Source of the DNA: Argyresthia goedartella
Lineage: Eukaryota > Arthropoda > Insecta > Lepidoptera > Argyresthiidae
Assembly: GCA_949825045.1 (NCBI GenBank)
Contig: OX463824.1
Span: forward strand, 25,280,501-25,344,500
DNA: 64,000 nt
Reading direction: 5' to 3'
The notes under the pieces: generated by a model
The model's database searches: none
What the model saw: the letters and a program-made list of their open reading frames with translations, nothing else
What the model was told of the DNA's origin: nothing
Position numbers and translations under genes: made by a program
In this document: positions 21,548 through 31,790 of the stretch, piece by piece
Numbering within the stretch: the stretch's first letter is position 1
How the letters are laid out: each line of letters starts with the position of its first letter

Positions 21548-21938
21548 ATCTACACAAATATCATTAACCCTCTTTACTGCTTGGTAAAAACTCATTTCTT
21601 ATCTGAAAAATTACACATTATGACCATAATGTGTAATTTTTCTACATATTATGACATTAAAATTTCGAACGCCGACGCCCGCCTGCGTGCCGCCCCTACT
21701 TTGTTTGTGAAGTTGGTACTACTGAACAAGCTAAACAAGTGCAAAAAAATTATCAATGCCACCATGCCGGTCGAACATGCGGTTCCTGAACACATTAAAG
21801 AGAGCTTATGATATGTGTTTAGATAAACTGGTGTATGTAACTGTACATAATTAGGCATCAAAACTCTCGAGTGATATTATTATGAAACCTCTCGAGTATT
21901 AATGCCCTCCATTATGTAGCAGTCACATAAACTACTAT
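21548..21938 (+). repeat. Palindrome-rich repeat P, copy 2
   Basis: It has the same architecture as the copy at 5602. The shared reading frame is open from about 21590 to the stop at 21811 and ends MPVEHAVPEHIKESL. The terminal hairpin arms are here less complete (CTCGAGTATTAATGCC). Confidence 0.7.
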
Positions 21939-22173
21939 TAAGTTGTAGGTCCAAAATTGTATAAAAAAAAACCTGCTTATATTCTTGAATAAATTAAATA
22001 TCGATGAAAATACACCAAATACTTAATAATAATACTATAATTACAACTAAACGATTTTCTAAAGTTGAAAATTGCGTTAGGTGGCTGCAGATACCCACAA
22101 TCACCCTAAGTTTTCTTAGCGGGTTCAATGGTCTTTAGTGCACTTTTATCTGGCAGTAGCTATCATAGGGCAG

Positions 22174-22638
22174 ATGAATAAACATAAACATTTACACACA
22201 GGCACATACATTGCTTCTGGCACCACACTAGGCCACCCTGTGTCGTGGGAACCAGAAACAGCGACGACACACACATGTATGTAAACATCCAAGACCTGTA
22301 GCCCTATGGCGTAACTCTCTGAAGTTCATAGCGTGTGTCTATGGTCCATCTCATGCTCATAAAAATAAATCGATTGCGGGGTATCACCGAAGGCTTCTAG
22401 GCTTCATTCAATGAGCTTGGGTTTGGCCTCCATTATGATGTTATTTGCGTGATACCAATTTGACTGATGAAGCTGGTGCAAGGTGTCAAACGTAAAAGTC
22501 TATATGAAGTTCATTGCTCAGACGACTTACGCCATAAGGCTGCTGGGGTCTTTTTTTCCTTACCCCCAGCCGGGGATCGAACCCGGGACCTCCCACATGT
22601 AGGCAGAGCCAAAACCGCTGTGCCATCGAGGTCGTCGA
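22174..22638 (-). mobile_element. SINE family 1 copy split by a MITE
   Basis: The minus-strand head at about 22552-22638 (GACGACCTCGATGGCACAGC; B box CCGGGTTCGATCCCCGG) is separated from the tail (22174-22298) by a 244-bp insertion. The tail has the family's ACACAGGGTGGCCTAGTGTG end. Confidence 0.82.
22299..22542. mobile_element. MITE inserted in SINE 1 (244 bp, 3-bp target duplication)
   Basis: Inverted ends are TAGCCCTATGGCGTAA on the left and, inverted, CAGCCTTATGGCGTAA on the right. CTG flanks both sides (22296-22298 and 22543-22545), but only once in the intact SINE. A second inner inverted pair (AGTTCATA, TATGAAGT) is present. A 3-bp duplication would suit the PIF/Harbinger group, but the assignment is tentative. 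Confidence 0.7.
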
Positions 22639-23164
22639 ATGATAATGTTGCAGTTGGTTTGCGGCCCATTATACCAGACATATCATAATTTTGAACATAT
22701 TATAACTTCGGAAGAAGTTAATAATATTTTTTAGAAAGCCTTAAAAAGCGAGCTTGTGTATATACATACATATTATACTAAAACCTTCATTAGGTAGAGT
22801 AGGTCACATTATAATGAGTAATGACTTTACCTAACCGCCAGCAATTTAGGAGAGTAGACATTTTTGCGATCAAAGCTCTTACTTTATAGTGTTATTATTA
22901 ATTACTTAAGTTTAGCTTCATCGAACAAAAGCAATTTAAGAAATAATCGTATAAGAGGCATTTTGCGTAAATTGGGTCGATATTAGCATACGCAAGCTTT
23001 CCTGAAATGTTTTTAAGCGTTTGCTTAGGCAAAGTGGCAGTCTTTTGTTTAGCTTACGTGCTCAGAGTCTGGTCTCAACATCAGTTGAAGTGTTTGGTGT
23101 GTAGGTATTCTGAATAATTCAAATAAATATTTGAGGGTGATTTCGTAACATCTTCGAGGTCATT
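22639..23164. other. No gene seen
   Basis: AT-rich unassigned DNA. Confidence 0.4.
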
Positions 23165-23640
23165 AAAATTTATATACCAGTGGCTCTGTGAGCTGTAGAC
23201 CTCGCGGGTGACACTTTCTTTAAATAACGCATACAAACTTATGAATGCACGTGGTTACGTACATGGAGTATGAAAGTAGCCGCACCAATAACTTTGTAAG
23301 CTACATGTTGCAATTTTTCACAAAAATGATATAGTCTGTGTCACTCTCACGGTTACCACGAATCCAACGACTTGTCATTTGTAAAAATCCGTCAAGCCGT
23401 TTTGGTTGTAGTTTGGGCTGTAGTTTTTTTTTTACATTTTCAAACCCCATATCTCCGCCATTTTGAAAAAAAATCCAAAAACTGAATCGAATAAAAATTA
23501 TATTTAATTATCCAACCTGCTCACAAAATTTCACGAGAATCGGTTGAGAAATGAGACCTCTAGAGGAGAACAACCGGACATACGAAAGCATTTTTGCCCA
23601 ATCCTGAACAGAGACGCTTCGCTCGCTCGGTCAATTAATC
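23165..23640 (+). repeat. Interspersed repeat B, copy 1
   Basis: Conserved strings are CTGTGAGCTGTAGACCTCGCG, ACATGGAGTATGAAAGTAGC, ACGAATCCAACGACTTG, AACCCCATATCTCCGCCATT and GAGACGCTTCGCTCGCTCGG. A second copy lies at 50215, a fragment at 39285, and an inverted copy at 63240. No coding capacity was found. Confidence 0.75.
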
Positions 23641-25063
23641 GAATATTGTCTGCTTTGATATTTTCTCAGACCTCTGCACAATATGTTTGCATCGTCAACC
23701 CGAGACCAGTGTCTGCCTCACCGTTTCTTTCTGTCCACCGTTTTTATATTCTTCACGAAGCGTAAAGTAAAGCTAGCTGATAGCTTTACAGCTTCGCCTG
23801 TGCTTATTTAGTCAAGGTTGAGCAAGATCGATGGTTACCGGCAGTGGCATTCCTTCCTGCTGGTGCTGGGTACCGTGAACTATAAATGCATTTTCGAGAA
23901 TCGAGAATCTCGCGTAAGTAATTGTTGTTTCTGGGTTACAGTTTGCCAACCTTTGAGGCTGTTTTATTTTATTTTGAGTATTTTTTTAGCCATGCATATT
24001 TCTTGTGTATTTTACCTACCATTTGTTTCTAGCTATATAGGTACATGGAATATGGTTCCATGTGCTTCGAAATAAATAAAGATCCAATCCTGAAAACTGT
24101 TTTAAATTAGTAGGTATTCAGTTTCCAGGATTTCTGAAATATTTTTCGGTAATGGTTGGGCAATTTTCGTATATATGCTAACAAGAGGTATTTTTTATTG
24201 TTCCTTGTTATAAACAGTAACAAAGGTCCGTTGTTTACACACGTATTTAAATTATTAGTTGGATCAATAAATTTGCCTTGAAAGCCAAGCTCCAAAAAGA
24301 ATAAAACTGTTTGATAATCTGAAAAAATCCTTTAATTTTATTGAAGTCAAAGGACATAATGAAGGTAACGATCAGAAACTTTAATATTTAGATATTGGTT
24401 CTTAGAATTAGTATAGAACTTGGTTCTTAGGAACCAAGTTTTTACATCTTCTGTACTTATTGTAAAAATTGGCGCGAAAGAACGGGTAGGTATTGGTATT
24501 GGAAAATAGAGTGACAAGAAAGTATTTTTTGGTCCAAGTTGTATGGCGCAGTTTTTCTATCTTTATTGACCGAGCGAGCTAAGCGAGCAGAGTGTCCAGT
24601 TACTCAGATTGGCCAAAAATGCCTTTGTCCGTCTGTTCTCGCCCACAGGTCACATTTTTTATCCGATTTTAATGAAAATTGGCACCCAAGTTCCTGGTAG
24701 TTTTTGTTAGTCGATCGCAATATTCTATTGGGGGAAATAGGGAGGAGTTACATTTTAGAGGCACACTAAGGACTTCATTCTACAGAAGATGTTGCGAAAA
24801 AAAATCCAAAAGGGGGGTTAGAGGGGGAAGTACTTCGGGTTATTTTCGTGGATGGGGATGAGTCTTTTCTACTTTCTCTCCAAGATCGGTATAGGTTGGT
24901 TTCAAAACTCTGAAGTGGCTTTCAGGTGAAAAGGAAAAGTGTCGGTTGTTGAATGGTTATAAGGGCTCGCGAGGTATTCTTTTCACAGAACCACTATGTA
25001 GTAATACTTCAGTCAAAACAAGCCCCCATATATAAAGTAAATGAAATCCACAGTAACGCATTC
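23641..25063. other. No gene; small palindrome and repeat debris
   Basis: It contains the palindrome AACTTGGTTC-TTAG-GAACCAAGTT (24417-24440). An inverted scrap of repeat B (TTGACCGAGCGAGC, then CCAAAAATGCCTTTGTCCG) lies at about 24568-24640. There are no supported genes. Confidence 0.4.
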
Positions 25064-25210
25064 ATGAGAACGGATGTGTGTACCCTAGTCATGGTTGTTT
25101 ATCTATCTAAGTATAATATTTATCTATATAAGTATGTGTATCGTTGTCTAGTACCCAAGATACAGGGAATCCTAGTTTGGGGCTAGATCAATGTGTGTAA
25201 ATATTATTAT
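25064..25210 (+). mobile_element. SINE family 3, 3' portion
   Basis: It starts at ATGAGAACGGATGTGTGTAC and runs to the shared tail (GATACAGGGAATCCTAGTTT, GGGGCTAGATCAATGTG) and an ATT-rich end. The tRNA-like head is missing. Confidence 0.75.
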
Positions 25211-25861
25211 TATTGTAAAACTGACATTTCGTCTATCACAGGAAAACTGTCACTTCTCCAAAATCTATTTGAGTTTACAGAGTAAGGAGGCAGCAAACAG
25301 ACCGTGTTAGTCTTTTAAATACACGCCCGTTCATTCCGACTTTCCCTCACGTCTGCAATGGACGTTTTGTAGCGAAATCTACCGCATGCGCGCTGCTATG
25401 TAGCGTGCAAACGAATGCCAATAGGCTGCTTTACACGTCATTTAGTTGGTAGTTTAGTTGGCATGAAGACCAGAAATTAATTTTTGGGTACTCTATGCTA
25501 TGTTCTCATTGCTCAGCTAGTGAGCGGCCGACTATAGCACATAAATTTGACATATCACCAGTTAGCAGCGCGGCGTTTCTATTTAGCCCCCTTCAGAAAC
25601 TCAAATCCACAGCAAATTCATCGAAGTTTGTGTAAAATTGATGTTTTCTGAATGGGAAAATTCCCTTGGGTCTTTTCAACAGTTTTTGGTAATTTTAATT
25701 TACTGAATAAAGCCGCAGTATTTCTAAGTCAGTTGGTTCGGTCACTGTCAGACCTTACTCCTTGTGGAGCATTGGGCCTTCCTTTTCGGTCGGTTATTAG
25801 CGGCCTCAGTAATTTCCGGGGGTAGAGCAATAATCTCGAACGATTTGGCTTGGTTTGCAAC
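25211..25861. other. No gene seen
   Basis: No recognised features apart from a short direct repeat (TTTAGTTGG, about 25442 and 25453). Confidence 0.4.
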
Positions 25862-27880
25862 TGGATAGAATAGAATAGAATAGAAATATTTATTGGCCTC
25901 GAAGTAAAATAATTTACAGGCAAGTCATTTACATTTTACACTTACATACTACTTGAAATTCCTATTCTAACTTAAATATTTCAAATTTTACATTACTTAA
26001 ATATTTGACATTTAAATTACTGCATTTAACTTTTTACATTGAAATGATAGTTATTTTATTTATAATTTTTCCAAGAACAAAGATTCTACAAGTTCCATTG
26101 ACATATATTCTTTGACAGTATAAAATGGATTATTTTCAAAAAATATTTTTAGTTTTTGTTTGAACAAGTTAAATTTTAGAGTGGTCAGACTTTTTGGTAA
26201 TTTATAATACATCAGGATTTTAAAGTAACGACCTTGTTTCTGTACTTTAGCTAATCTTGTTTTTGGTACTATACGGGTTCCATTATTTTTTATTGTTCGT
26301 TTTTTATTATCACGGAAAGTATAGGGTAAAGCAGTATCTTGCTTTTCCGGAATTTCCCTATCTTCGTGAACCTCTAACAAACTATTGTAAATGTAAAGAG
26401 AAATAACTGTCATAATTTTATCTTTTTTAAAGTGCTCTCTTGCGTGGCTGCGTTTTTTTAAACCATTGATTGTTCTGATTGATCGTTTTTGACATTTTAG
26501 GACTCTGTTAATTTCTGTAGCATTACCCTATACAGTAATAGAATATCTAATAATTGAATGTATATACGCATAATAAACAGATAGAAGTGATTTTTTATCT
26601 AATAATGGTTTAAGTTTAAAAAGAGCATAATTGCTGCTAGCTAATTTCATACAAATTTTATCAATATGCCCTTTGTGACTAATCGTATTGACTATTGTAT
26701 ATCCTAAAAATACATTTTCTTGAGAAGTCGAGTTACCAAAAACGCCTAATCTTGATTGATAATACATTACGATACTTTTATTAGAGTTGAGAATAATGCC
26801 GTTAGCATCAAACCATTCTTTAAGCAAACTTATGACGTTGTTTAATTTATCATCTAACTGCGACTTACTTTTGTCTCTCAAGCCAATATGTGTATCGTCA
26901 GCAAATAAGCTCAAATGAGCTTCACTTGGAAATATATTACAAAGATCATTTATATATATTAAGAACAATACGGGACCCAGGATTGACCCTTGTGGTACCC
27001 CGATCGACATCTTTCCTGGGTGAGAAGTATGATTATTTACCGATACAATTTGTGTGCGGTTATTTAGGTAACTTATCATCATACTGAGTTCAACGCCTTG
27101 AAACCCATAGTACTGCAATTTTAATATTAATATATCGTGACGCAAACAATCGAAAGCTTTTGAAAGGTCACAAAAAATACTGGCACATCTATTTGAAAAA
27201 TCTAACGAATCAAGAATGTAATAAATTACTTTTCTAATTGCCATTTCAGTCGATTTACCTTTTCTAAATCCAAACTGTGCTATTGTAAACATGTTATTAT
27301 CCTCGAAGTATTTTACAATTCTAGATTTTATAGCTGCTTCTAAATTTTTTGATAAAGTTGGTAATACACATACTGGCCTTTAATTGCTAAGATCTGTGAC
27401 ATCTCCTTTTTTAAAGAGCGGTACTACCCTACCCGGCTTAAGTACATCAGGGAAAATGCCTTCAGATAAGCAAGAGTTGACAACAAGAAGTACTAATTCA
27501 AATAAGTTATTGTTATTTATTACAATATTTCTTAACGTTTTCGTACTCATGTCATAGATATCTAAAGTTGCTTCATATTCGTTAATATCTTTCTAAACTC
27601 ACTACAACATAATGGATGAAATACAATTGTTGTTAGAGGCTTATTCTGTATATTTAAGTATTTTAAACAATTTTGTGCATTGATATTTAATTTAGTTGTT
27701 AGTTTTTGTGCAATGTTACGAAAAAAGTCTATATTTTTTCAGGTTCTCTAACATCATTTCCCGTTTCATCTTTTAAGAGTTCTATGTGTGATTTTGTATT
27801 TTGTCGCTTTTTATGTCCTACTTGTTCATTTACGATTTGCCACGCTTCTTTAATTTTATTTTTCGATTTAGCTATCCATC
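25862..27880 (-). mobile_element. 5'-truncated Jockey/CR1-like LINE with (TATTC)n tail
   Basis: The minus-strand LINE begins near 27880 in the linker before RT (KNKIKEAWQIVNEQ), covers RT to the C-terminus, and ends in a TTCTA/TAGAA microsatellite at 25862-25886. It is a different family from the LINEs at 11440, 17908 and 44045. Confidence 0.82.
26060..27580 (-). pseudogene. LINE reverse transcriptase with two nonsense codons
   Basis: In one frame it reads SCLSEGIFPDVLKPGRVVPL and KKGDVTDLSN, a TAA (27380-27382, where Tyr or Phe is normal), then RPVCVLPTLSKNLEAAI. It continues AQFGFRKGKSTEMA, motif A IFCDLSKAFDCLRHD, motif B IGVPQGSILGPVLF and motif C LFADDTHIG. A TAG at 26528-26530 stands where Trp-Gly is expected. 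The frame then resumes through NATEINRVLKCQKR to LFLEKL. Both interruptions are single-base-type stops in an otherwise open frame. Upstream of about 27580 the coding similarity shifts frame. Confidence 0.83.
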
Positions 27881-28159
27881 TCCAAGAACATTTCGCGATA
27901 AAAAATCAAAGTTTCATGGCGTTCAAGCCTGTAAATATTTTGGATCCAAATTCATTCCAGTTTCTCGCTGGGTGATGGGTAGCGGACGACCTCATTTAAT
28001 CCAAAACTTGACCTTCCCATTCCATGGATTTCAAGTCAAATAAGACTATCTATTCCTTTACCGAAGTTAGTAATCTTTATTAATTATGAATAATTATATT
28101 AAGAAGATGTGAGGAAAATTATTATTATTATTATTAGCCTACATCATCCCACTGCTGTA

Positions 28160-28345
28160 AGGAAAAAAACCGACTATTTTTCATGGGAACTGGTATCTTA
28201 TAAAGAAGATTCTTTCTTCTACCGTAACTGGCTACGAATAATAAAGTCGGTATCATGTAAGGAAAAAACTCTTTTTTGGAAACAAGTATCGTATAAAGAT
28301 ATTTTTTTCTTTTTTCGTAGCTGGTTACGAATCTCTGGTAGTTTT
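28160..28345 (+). repeat. Diverged tandem duplication, about 95-bp unit
   Basis: Two adjacent units share GGAAAAAA, GTATC.TATAAAGA, TTTCTTCT/TTTCTTTTTT and CTGG.TACGAAT. The first is about 28160-28253 and the second about 28254-28345. Confidence 0.55.
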
Positions 28346-28733
28346 GTTGTACGTAACAAGGCCGAAGGGAACAAAACTACTAGTTTAGAAAAAGTAAAAT
28401 ACTAACTTACTATAGCACTTTTCAGCAACAATGCTTATAGCTTTACTATGACTATAAATGAAGGCTAAATAACTAGAGTTGGAATAACTGCGCAAAGTGT
28501 AAACCATCCTTTAGAATGCACCGAGGACACGATACAATATGCTTATATGCTTTGTATGCATCAGCGCTACTTAGTGGATTTAAATTCTGCAGCTTGCGGT
28601 TTTGGATAGCCACGCAAAATCGACGAATCACGATACTCTCACGATGGTACCGAATGTTTAAAATGGATGATGGAAAAAGTATTGAGCTAAGGCCCGTCAT
28701 ATAGAACGTGAGTTAGCGATTAGTAAATGTGCC

Positions 28734-29337
28734 CATTACTGTCCCCGCCGAGGGGCAAAAGCTTTTACGAGTAAGATTTAGCCATACTTCACCACGCTGG
28801 CTCAGTGCGGGTTGATGGAGGGGTTTTACGGCCACTACCACGTAGCGATAGTAGCCGGAACGCATGTTCATATACACCCGACGCGATAACTACTCGGGAA
28901 GTTTCGGCTGCTGCTCGGGCGTGCAAAAATCACTTCGGGGTCTTGTAAATAGCTGACGCTAGTATGACGCGTCTTCTATTTCTATCTATATTACCGCACG
29001 AAGCAACTTCGGGCGGTTAAAAAGTTGTTTTTATTTGCATAGGCTTCGCTCCGCCCCGCTTCGCTACGCTCCGGTTTTGCTTCTTCTGAGTTCTAACCTA
29101 ACCTATAACCCAATTGAAATCTAGCCACAATAACCTACTCTAGCGAAATTGGCTTTCTTCGTTACACGTGACTTCAAACACTTATATACAAACACCACAC
29201 GTGCAAAACGTGTTAGTCAGATACGTCTACTATTAACGAAGCTACGTCGGGTATTTACGAATATGCAGCCGCACGCTAAACGTCTCGAACCTGCATCTCC
29301 TGTGTGAGAAGCAAGTCTGAGACCACGGGGCTCTTGG
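28734..29337 (-). mobile_element. SINE family 2 copy interrupted by an unclassified element
   Basis: The minus-strand tail and body lie at 28734-28861 and the tRNA-like head at about 29283-29337 (ACACAGGAGATGCAGGTTCG). About 420 bases of unrelated DNA lie between, and a middle part of the SINE is missing. Confidence 0.7.
28862..29282. mobile_element. Probable DNA element inside SINE 2
   Basis: The insert has weak inverted ends: CATGTTCATATACACCCGACG on the left and CGTCGGGTATTTACGAATATG on the right. CTTCGCTCCGCCCCGCTTCG occurs in the middle. There is no coding capacity. The boundaries are approximate. Confidence 0.4.
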
Positions 29338-29507
29338 GTTAGCAATATCCAAAGGGGAGTTAGCACTGTCCCCGGATTAACTTTGACAACTCCTTACAAG
29401 AGTATGTAACATTACTTAAGTAGTACTGAATTATCCGCCCTAATATAGAAAAATCTTGATTATATTTAAACAAACAAAAAACACCGTGGCAAAAAACAAT
29501 AAATAAA

Positions 29508-29797
29508 TGTAGCCCATTAATGTCCCCACCGAGGGGCACAGGCCTTTTCCCGGATACGAGTAAGATTAAGCCATACTCCACCACGCTGGCTCAGTGCGGG
29601 TTGGTGGAGGGGCTTTGAGACCACTACCAGGTAGCGATAGTAGCCAGGATCTACAGCTCAACGTGTCATCCGAAATACTGAACGTCCGATAATGTACTTA
29701 AAAAAAATTAATCATCTCATTGGTACATGGTCAGGATTAATCTGCATCTCCTGTGTGAGAAGCAAGCGTGAAAGCCAATAGACCACGGTGATCTCCA
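29508..29797 (-). mobile_element. SINE family 2 copy, full length
   Basis: On the minus strand it has a tRNA-like head (ACCGTGGTCTATTGGC), a B-box region with a point change, the ATTATCGGACGTTCAGTATT body and the GTGCCCCTCGGTGGGGACAT tail. Confidence 0.8.
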
Positions 29798-29845
29798 GAA
29801 AATGCTAGAAAATAAACGATGGCAATATTTGCAGACTACTGCGTG

Positions 29846-29940
29846 TTTTTAGGGTTCCGTACCCGAAGGCTCCAAACGGAGCCCTATTGCTGTCACTCAC
29901 ATGTCCGTCCGCCCCTCCGTCGTCGTCTGCAAAACTGTTG
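29846..29940 (+). repeat. Interspersed repeat A, 5' fragment
   Basis: The start TTTTTAGGGTTCCGTACCCG and the phrase GGAGCCCTATT match the beginning of repeat A. The copy ends early. Confidence 0.55.
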
Positions 29941-30514
29941 ACCCAAAAACATAAAATTATTAAAAAAATAGGGGTGCTTAAGGGAGGCGCGAAAAAAATA
30001 TTTTGATTTTCCCTTCAAGTGGGGTATCGTTGCTTAGAGGTCGTTAAGTAAATGTATTCATACTGTATTTTTTAAATATTGTAAAACAAAGAAATAACAA
30101 GCCACCAAAGTCAAGGAATTTTGATCATAGGGTTTTCAACGTGGTATCGTAGTCTCCATACAACAATTCCATATAAACCTATTTTATATGGAATTGTCAA
30201 AGCTAATCAGAGACTAGTGCTAGGTAATTCGCGTTTTATCTGTTGGACTTAAGTATTCTGCGCCAGCATAATGCTAACTGGATTAGATATTGTCTTACGG
30301 AATTCTTAACAAAGTCTTGAAGTTTATCCTTTCATTTTATATAGCCATTTTGAGCGAAATGGGCCGTAAACTTTCCAGATTTAACCATTGCCAATTTTGT
30401 GACCAACACGATATAGCCTTCAAAGTACGAGTAATATGAAAGTAAAGGGGTTATTTATGGGAAAAATTAAACTGCACATAAAAATACTCATTTGCACAGC
30501 AAATATCAGGGCAA

Positions 30515-30700
30515 AATGCTGCAGTAGCTTAGGTGAAGGGTAAAGGGGGTGAGCGAAGCGAAGCTCTCTTTATCCTTCGTGTTAGGTTGAACATGCAAGA
30601 ACAACAAAAATACCTGAACATAAACTTAAGTACAAATAAAATATTTAAAACATAAAAAGTGTTTTTGCTGATCCTTCTTTGCTGTGCAAATCAGTATTTT
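30515..30700 (+). repeat. Interspersed repeat C, copy 1
   Basis: It is closely similar to 49302-49495: GTAGCTTAGGTGAAGGGTAA, GGGGGTGAGCGAAGCGAAGC, TTTATCCTTCGTGTTAGGTT and TGC.CAAATCAGTATTTTTG. No coding capacity. Confidence 0.75.
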
Positions 30701-30795
30701 TGATGTGCCCACTTTGAGCCAGTTTTTCAATGCTCCATTTTGCGTGACAGCGGGCTAGCCACAGATGGGCTAGCCCATCGCCGCAGCTATGGAGA
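30700..30795 (+). repeat. Interspersed repeat E fragment
   Basis: CTCCATTTTGCGTGACAGCG and GGCTAGCCCATCGCCGCAG match the repeat at 8530-8720. Confidence 0.5.
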
Positions 30796-30809
30796 AGTAG
30801 AGGTTGTTT

Positions 30810-31234
30810 TTTTAGGGTTCCGTACCCAACGGGTAAGAACGGAACCCTATTACTAAGACTTCGCTGTCCGTCCGTCCGTCCGTCCGTCCGTCCGTCTGTC
30901 ACCAGGCTGTATCTCAAGAACCTAGCTAGCTAGAGAGTTGAAATTTTCACAGATTATGTATTTCTGTTGCCGCTATAACAACAAATACTAAAAAAACAGG
31001 ATAAAAGAAATATTTAAGGGGGCTCCCATACAACAATTCTTTCAATACCACATACAAACTTATGGATGCACCTGGTTACGTACATGGAGTGTGAAAGTAA
31101 CCGCACCAATAACTTTGTAAACAATATTTTGCTGTGTAAAATCCAAACTATTCACTCCACACCATCGCTTCCATTGAACGGTGGTACGGAACCCTTCGTG
31201 CGCGATTTAGACTCGCACTTGACCGGTTTTTTTT
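30810..31234 (+). repeat. Interspersed repeat A, full copy with (GTCC)n and a repeat-B core
   Basis: It starts AGGGTTCCGTACCC, has a GTCC microsatellite (about 30867-30894), then CACCAGGCTGTATCTCAAGA and TTGAAATTTTCACAGAT, and ends TGGTACGGAACCC…CGCACTTGACCGGTTTTTT. Between these lies a block of repeat B (about 31035-31150). The copy at 57893 has the same composite structure. Confidence 0.75.
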
Positions 31235-31261
31235 GTTTCATTTCCTCACGATGTTCCTCAT

Positions 31262-31330
31262 CTCATTGGTAAATGGTCAGGAATCGAACCTGCATCTTCT
31301 GTGTGAGAAGCAAGCGACCACGGAGCTCTA
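31262..31330 (-). repeat. SINE family 2 head fragment
   Basis: Inverted GGTTCGATTCCTGACCA and the tRNA-like CACACAGAAGATGCAG region are present without body or tail. Confidence 0.6.
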
Positions 31331-31568
31331 ATGACCTTCTTGACTGTATAAATCCTTAATTTTCAAACAACTGATAAATCTAAACAAGAAGATGTTTGGA
31401 TCACTTTAGAGCAAGTTATCCAAACTTTCTCGATAGATTGTCCAAGTAGCGAACAGGGGGGCTTTGCTATATTGCTAAGATTCACCTTAAATCTATCAAA
31501 GAAAGTTAATGGCAGAATAAAATGAATACATTTACTTACTACTACATCGAGTGTTTTATATGAGCTTC

Positions 31569-31790
31569 AAATTTATTTAAGTTATAGCTGGTTGCTAAAT
31601 TAAGGATTCAATGAAAAATCTTTTTCGTATAATGAAAACGCGCGTAATACTCTGTTTATAAAAGTTTGTTAAATAAGCATAAAATTTATTTAAGTTATAG
31701 CTGGTTCATAAATTAAGGATTCAACGAAAAATCTTTTCCGTATAATGAAAACGCGCGTAATACTCTGTTTACAAAAGTTTGTTAATACAA
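31569..31790 (+). repeat. Tandem duplication, 113-bp unit
   Basis: AAATTTATTTAAGTTATAGC starts at 31569 and again at 31682, and the two units stay nearly identical through AATGAAAACGCGCGTAATAC and CTCTGTTTA.AAAAGTTTG. It is recent by sequence identity. Confidence 0.85.
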
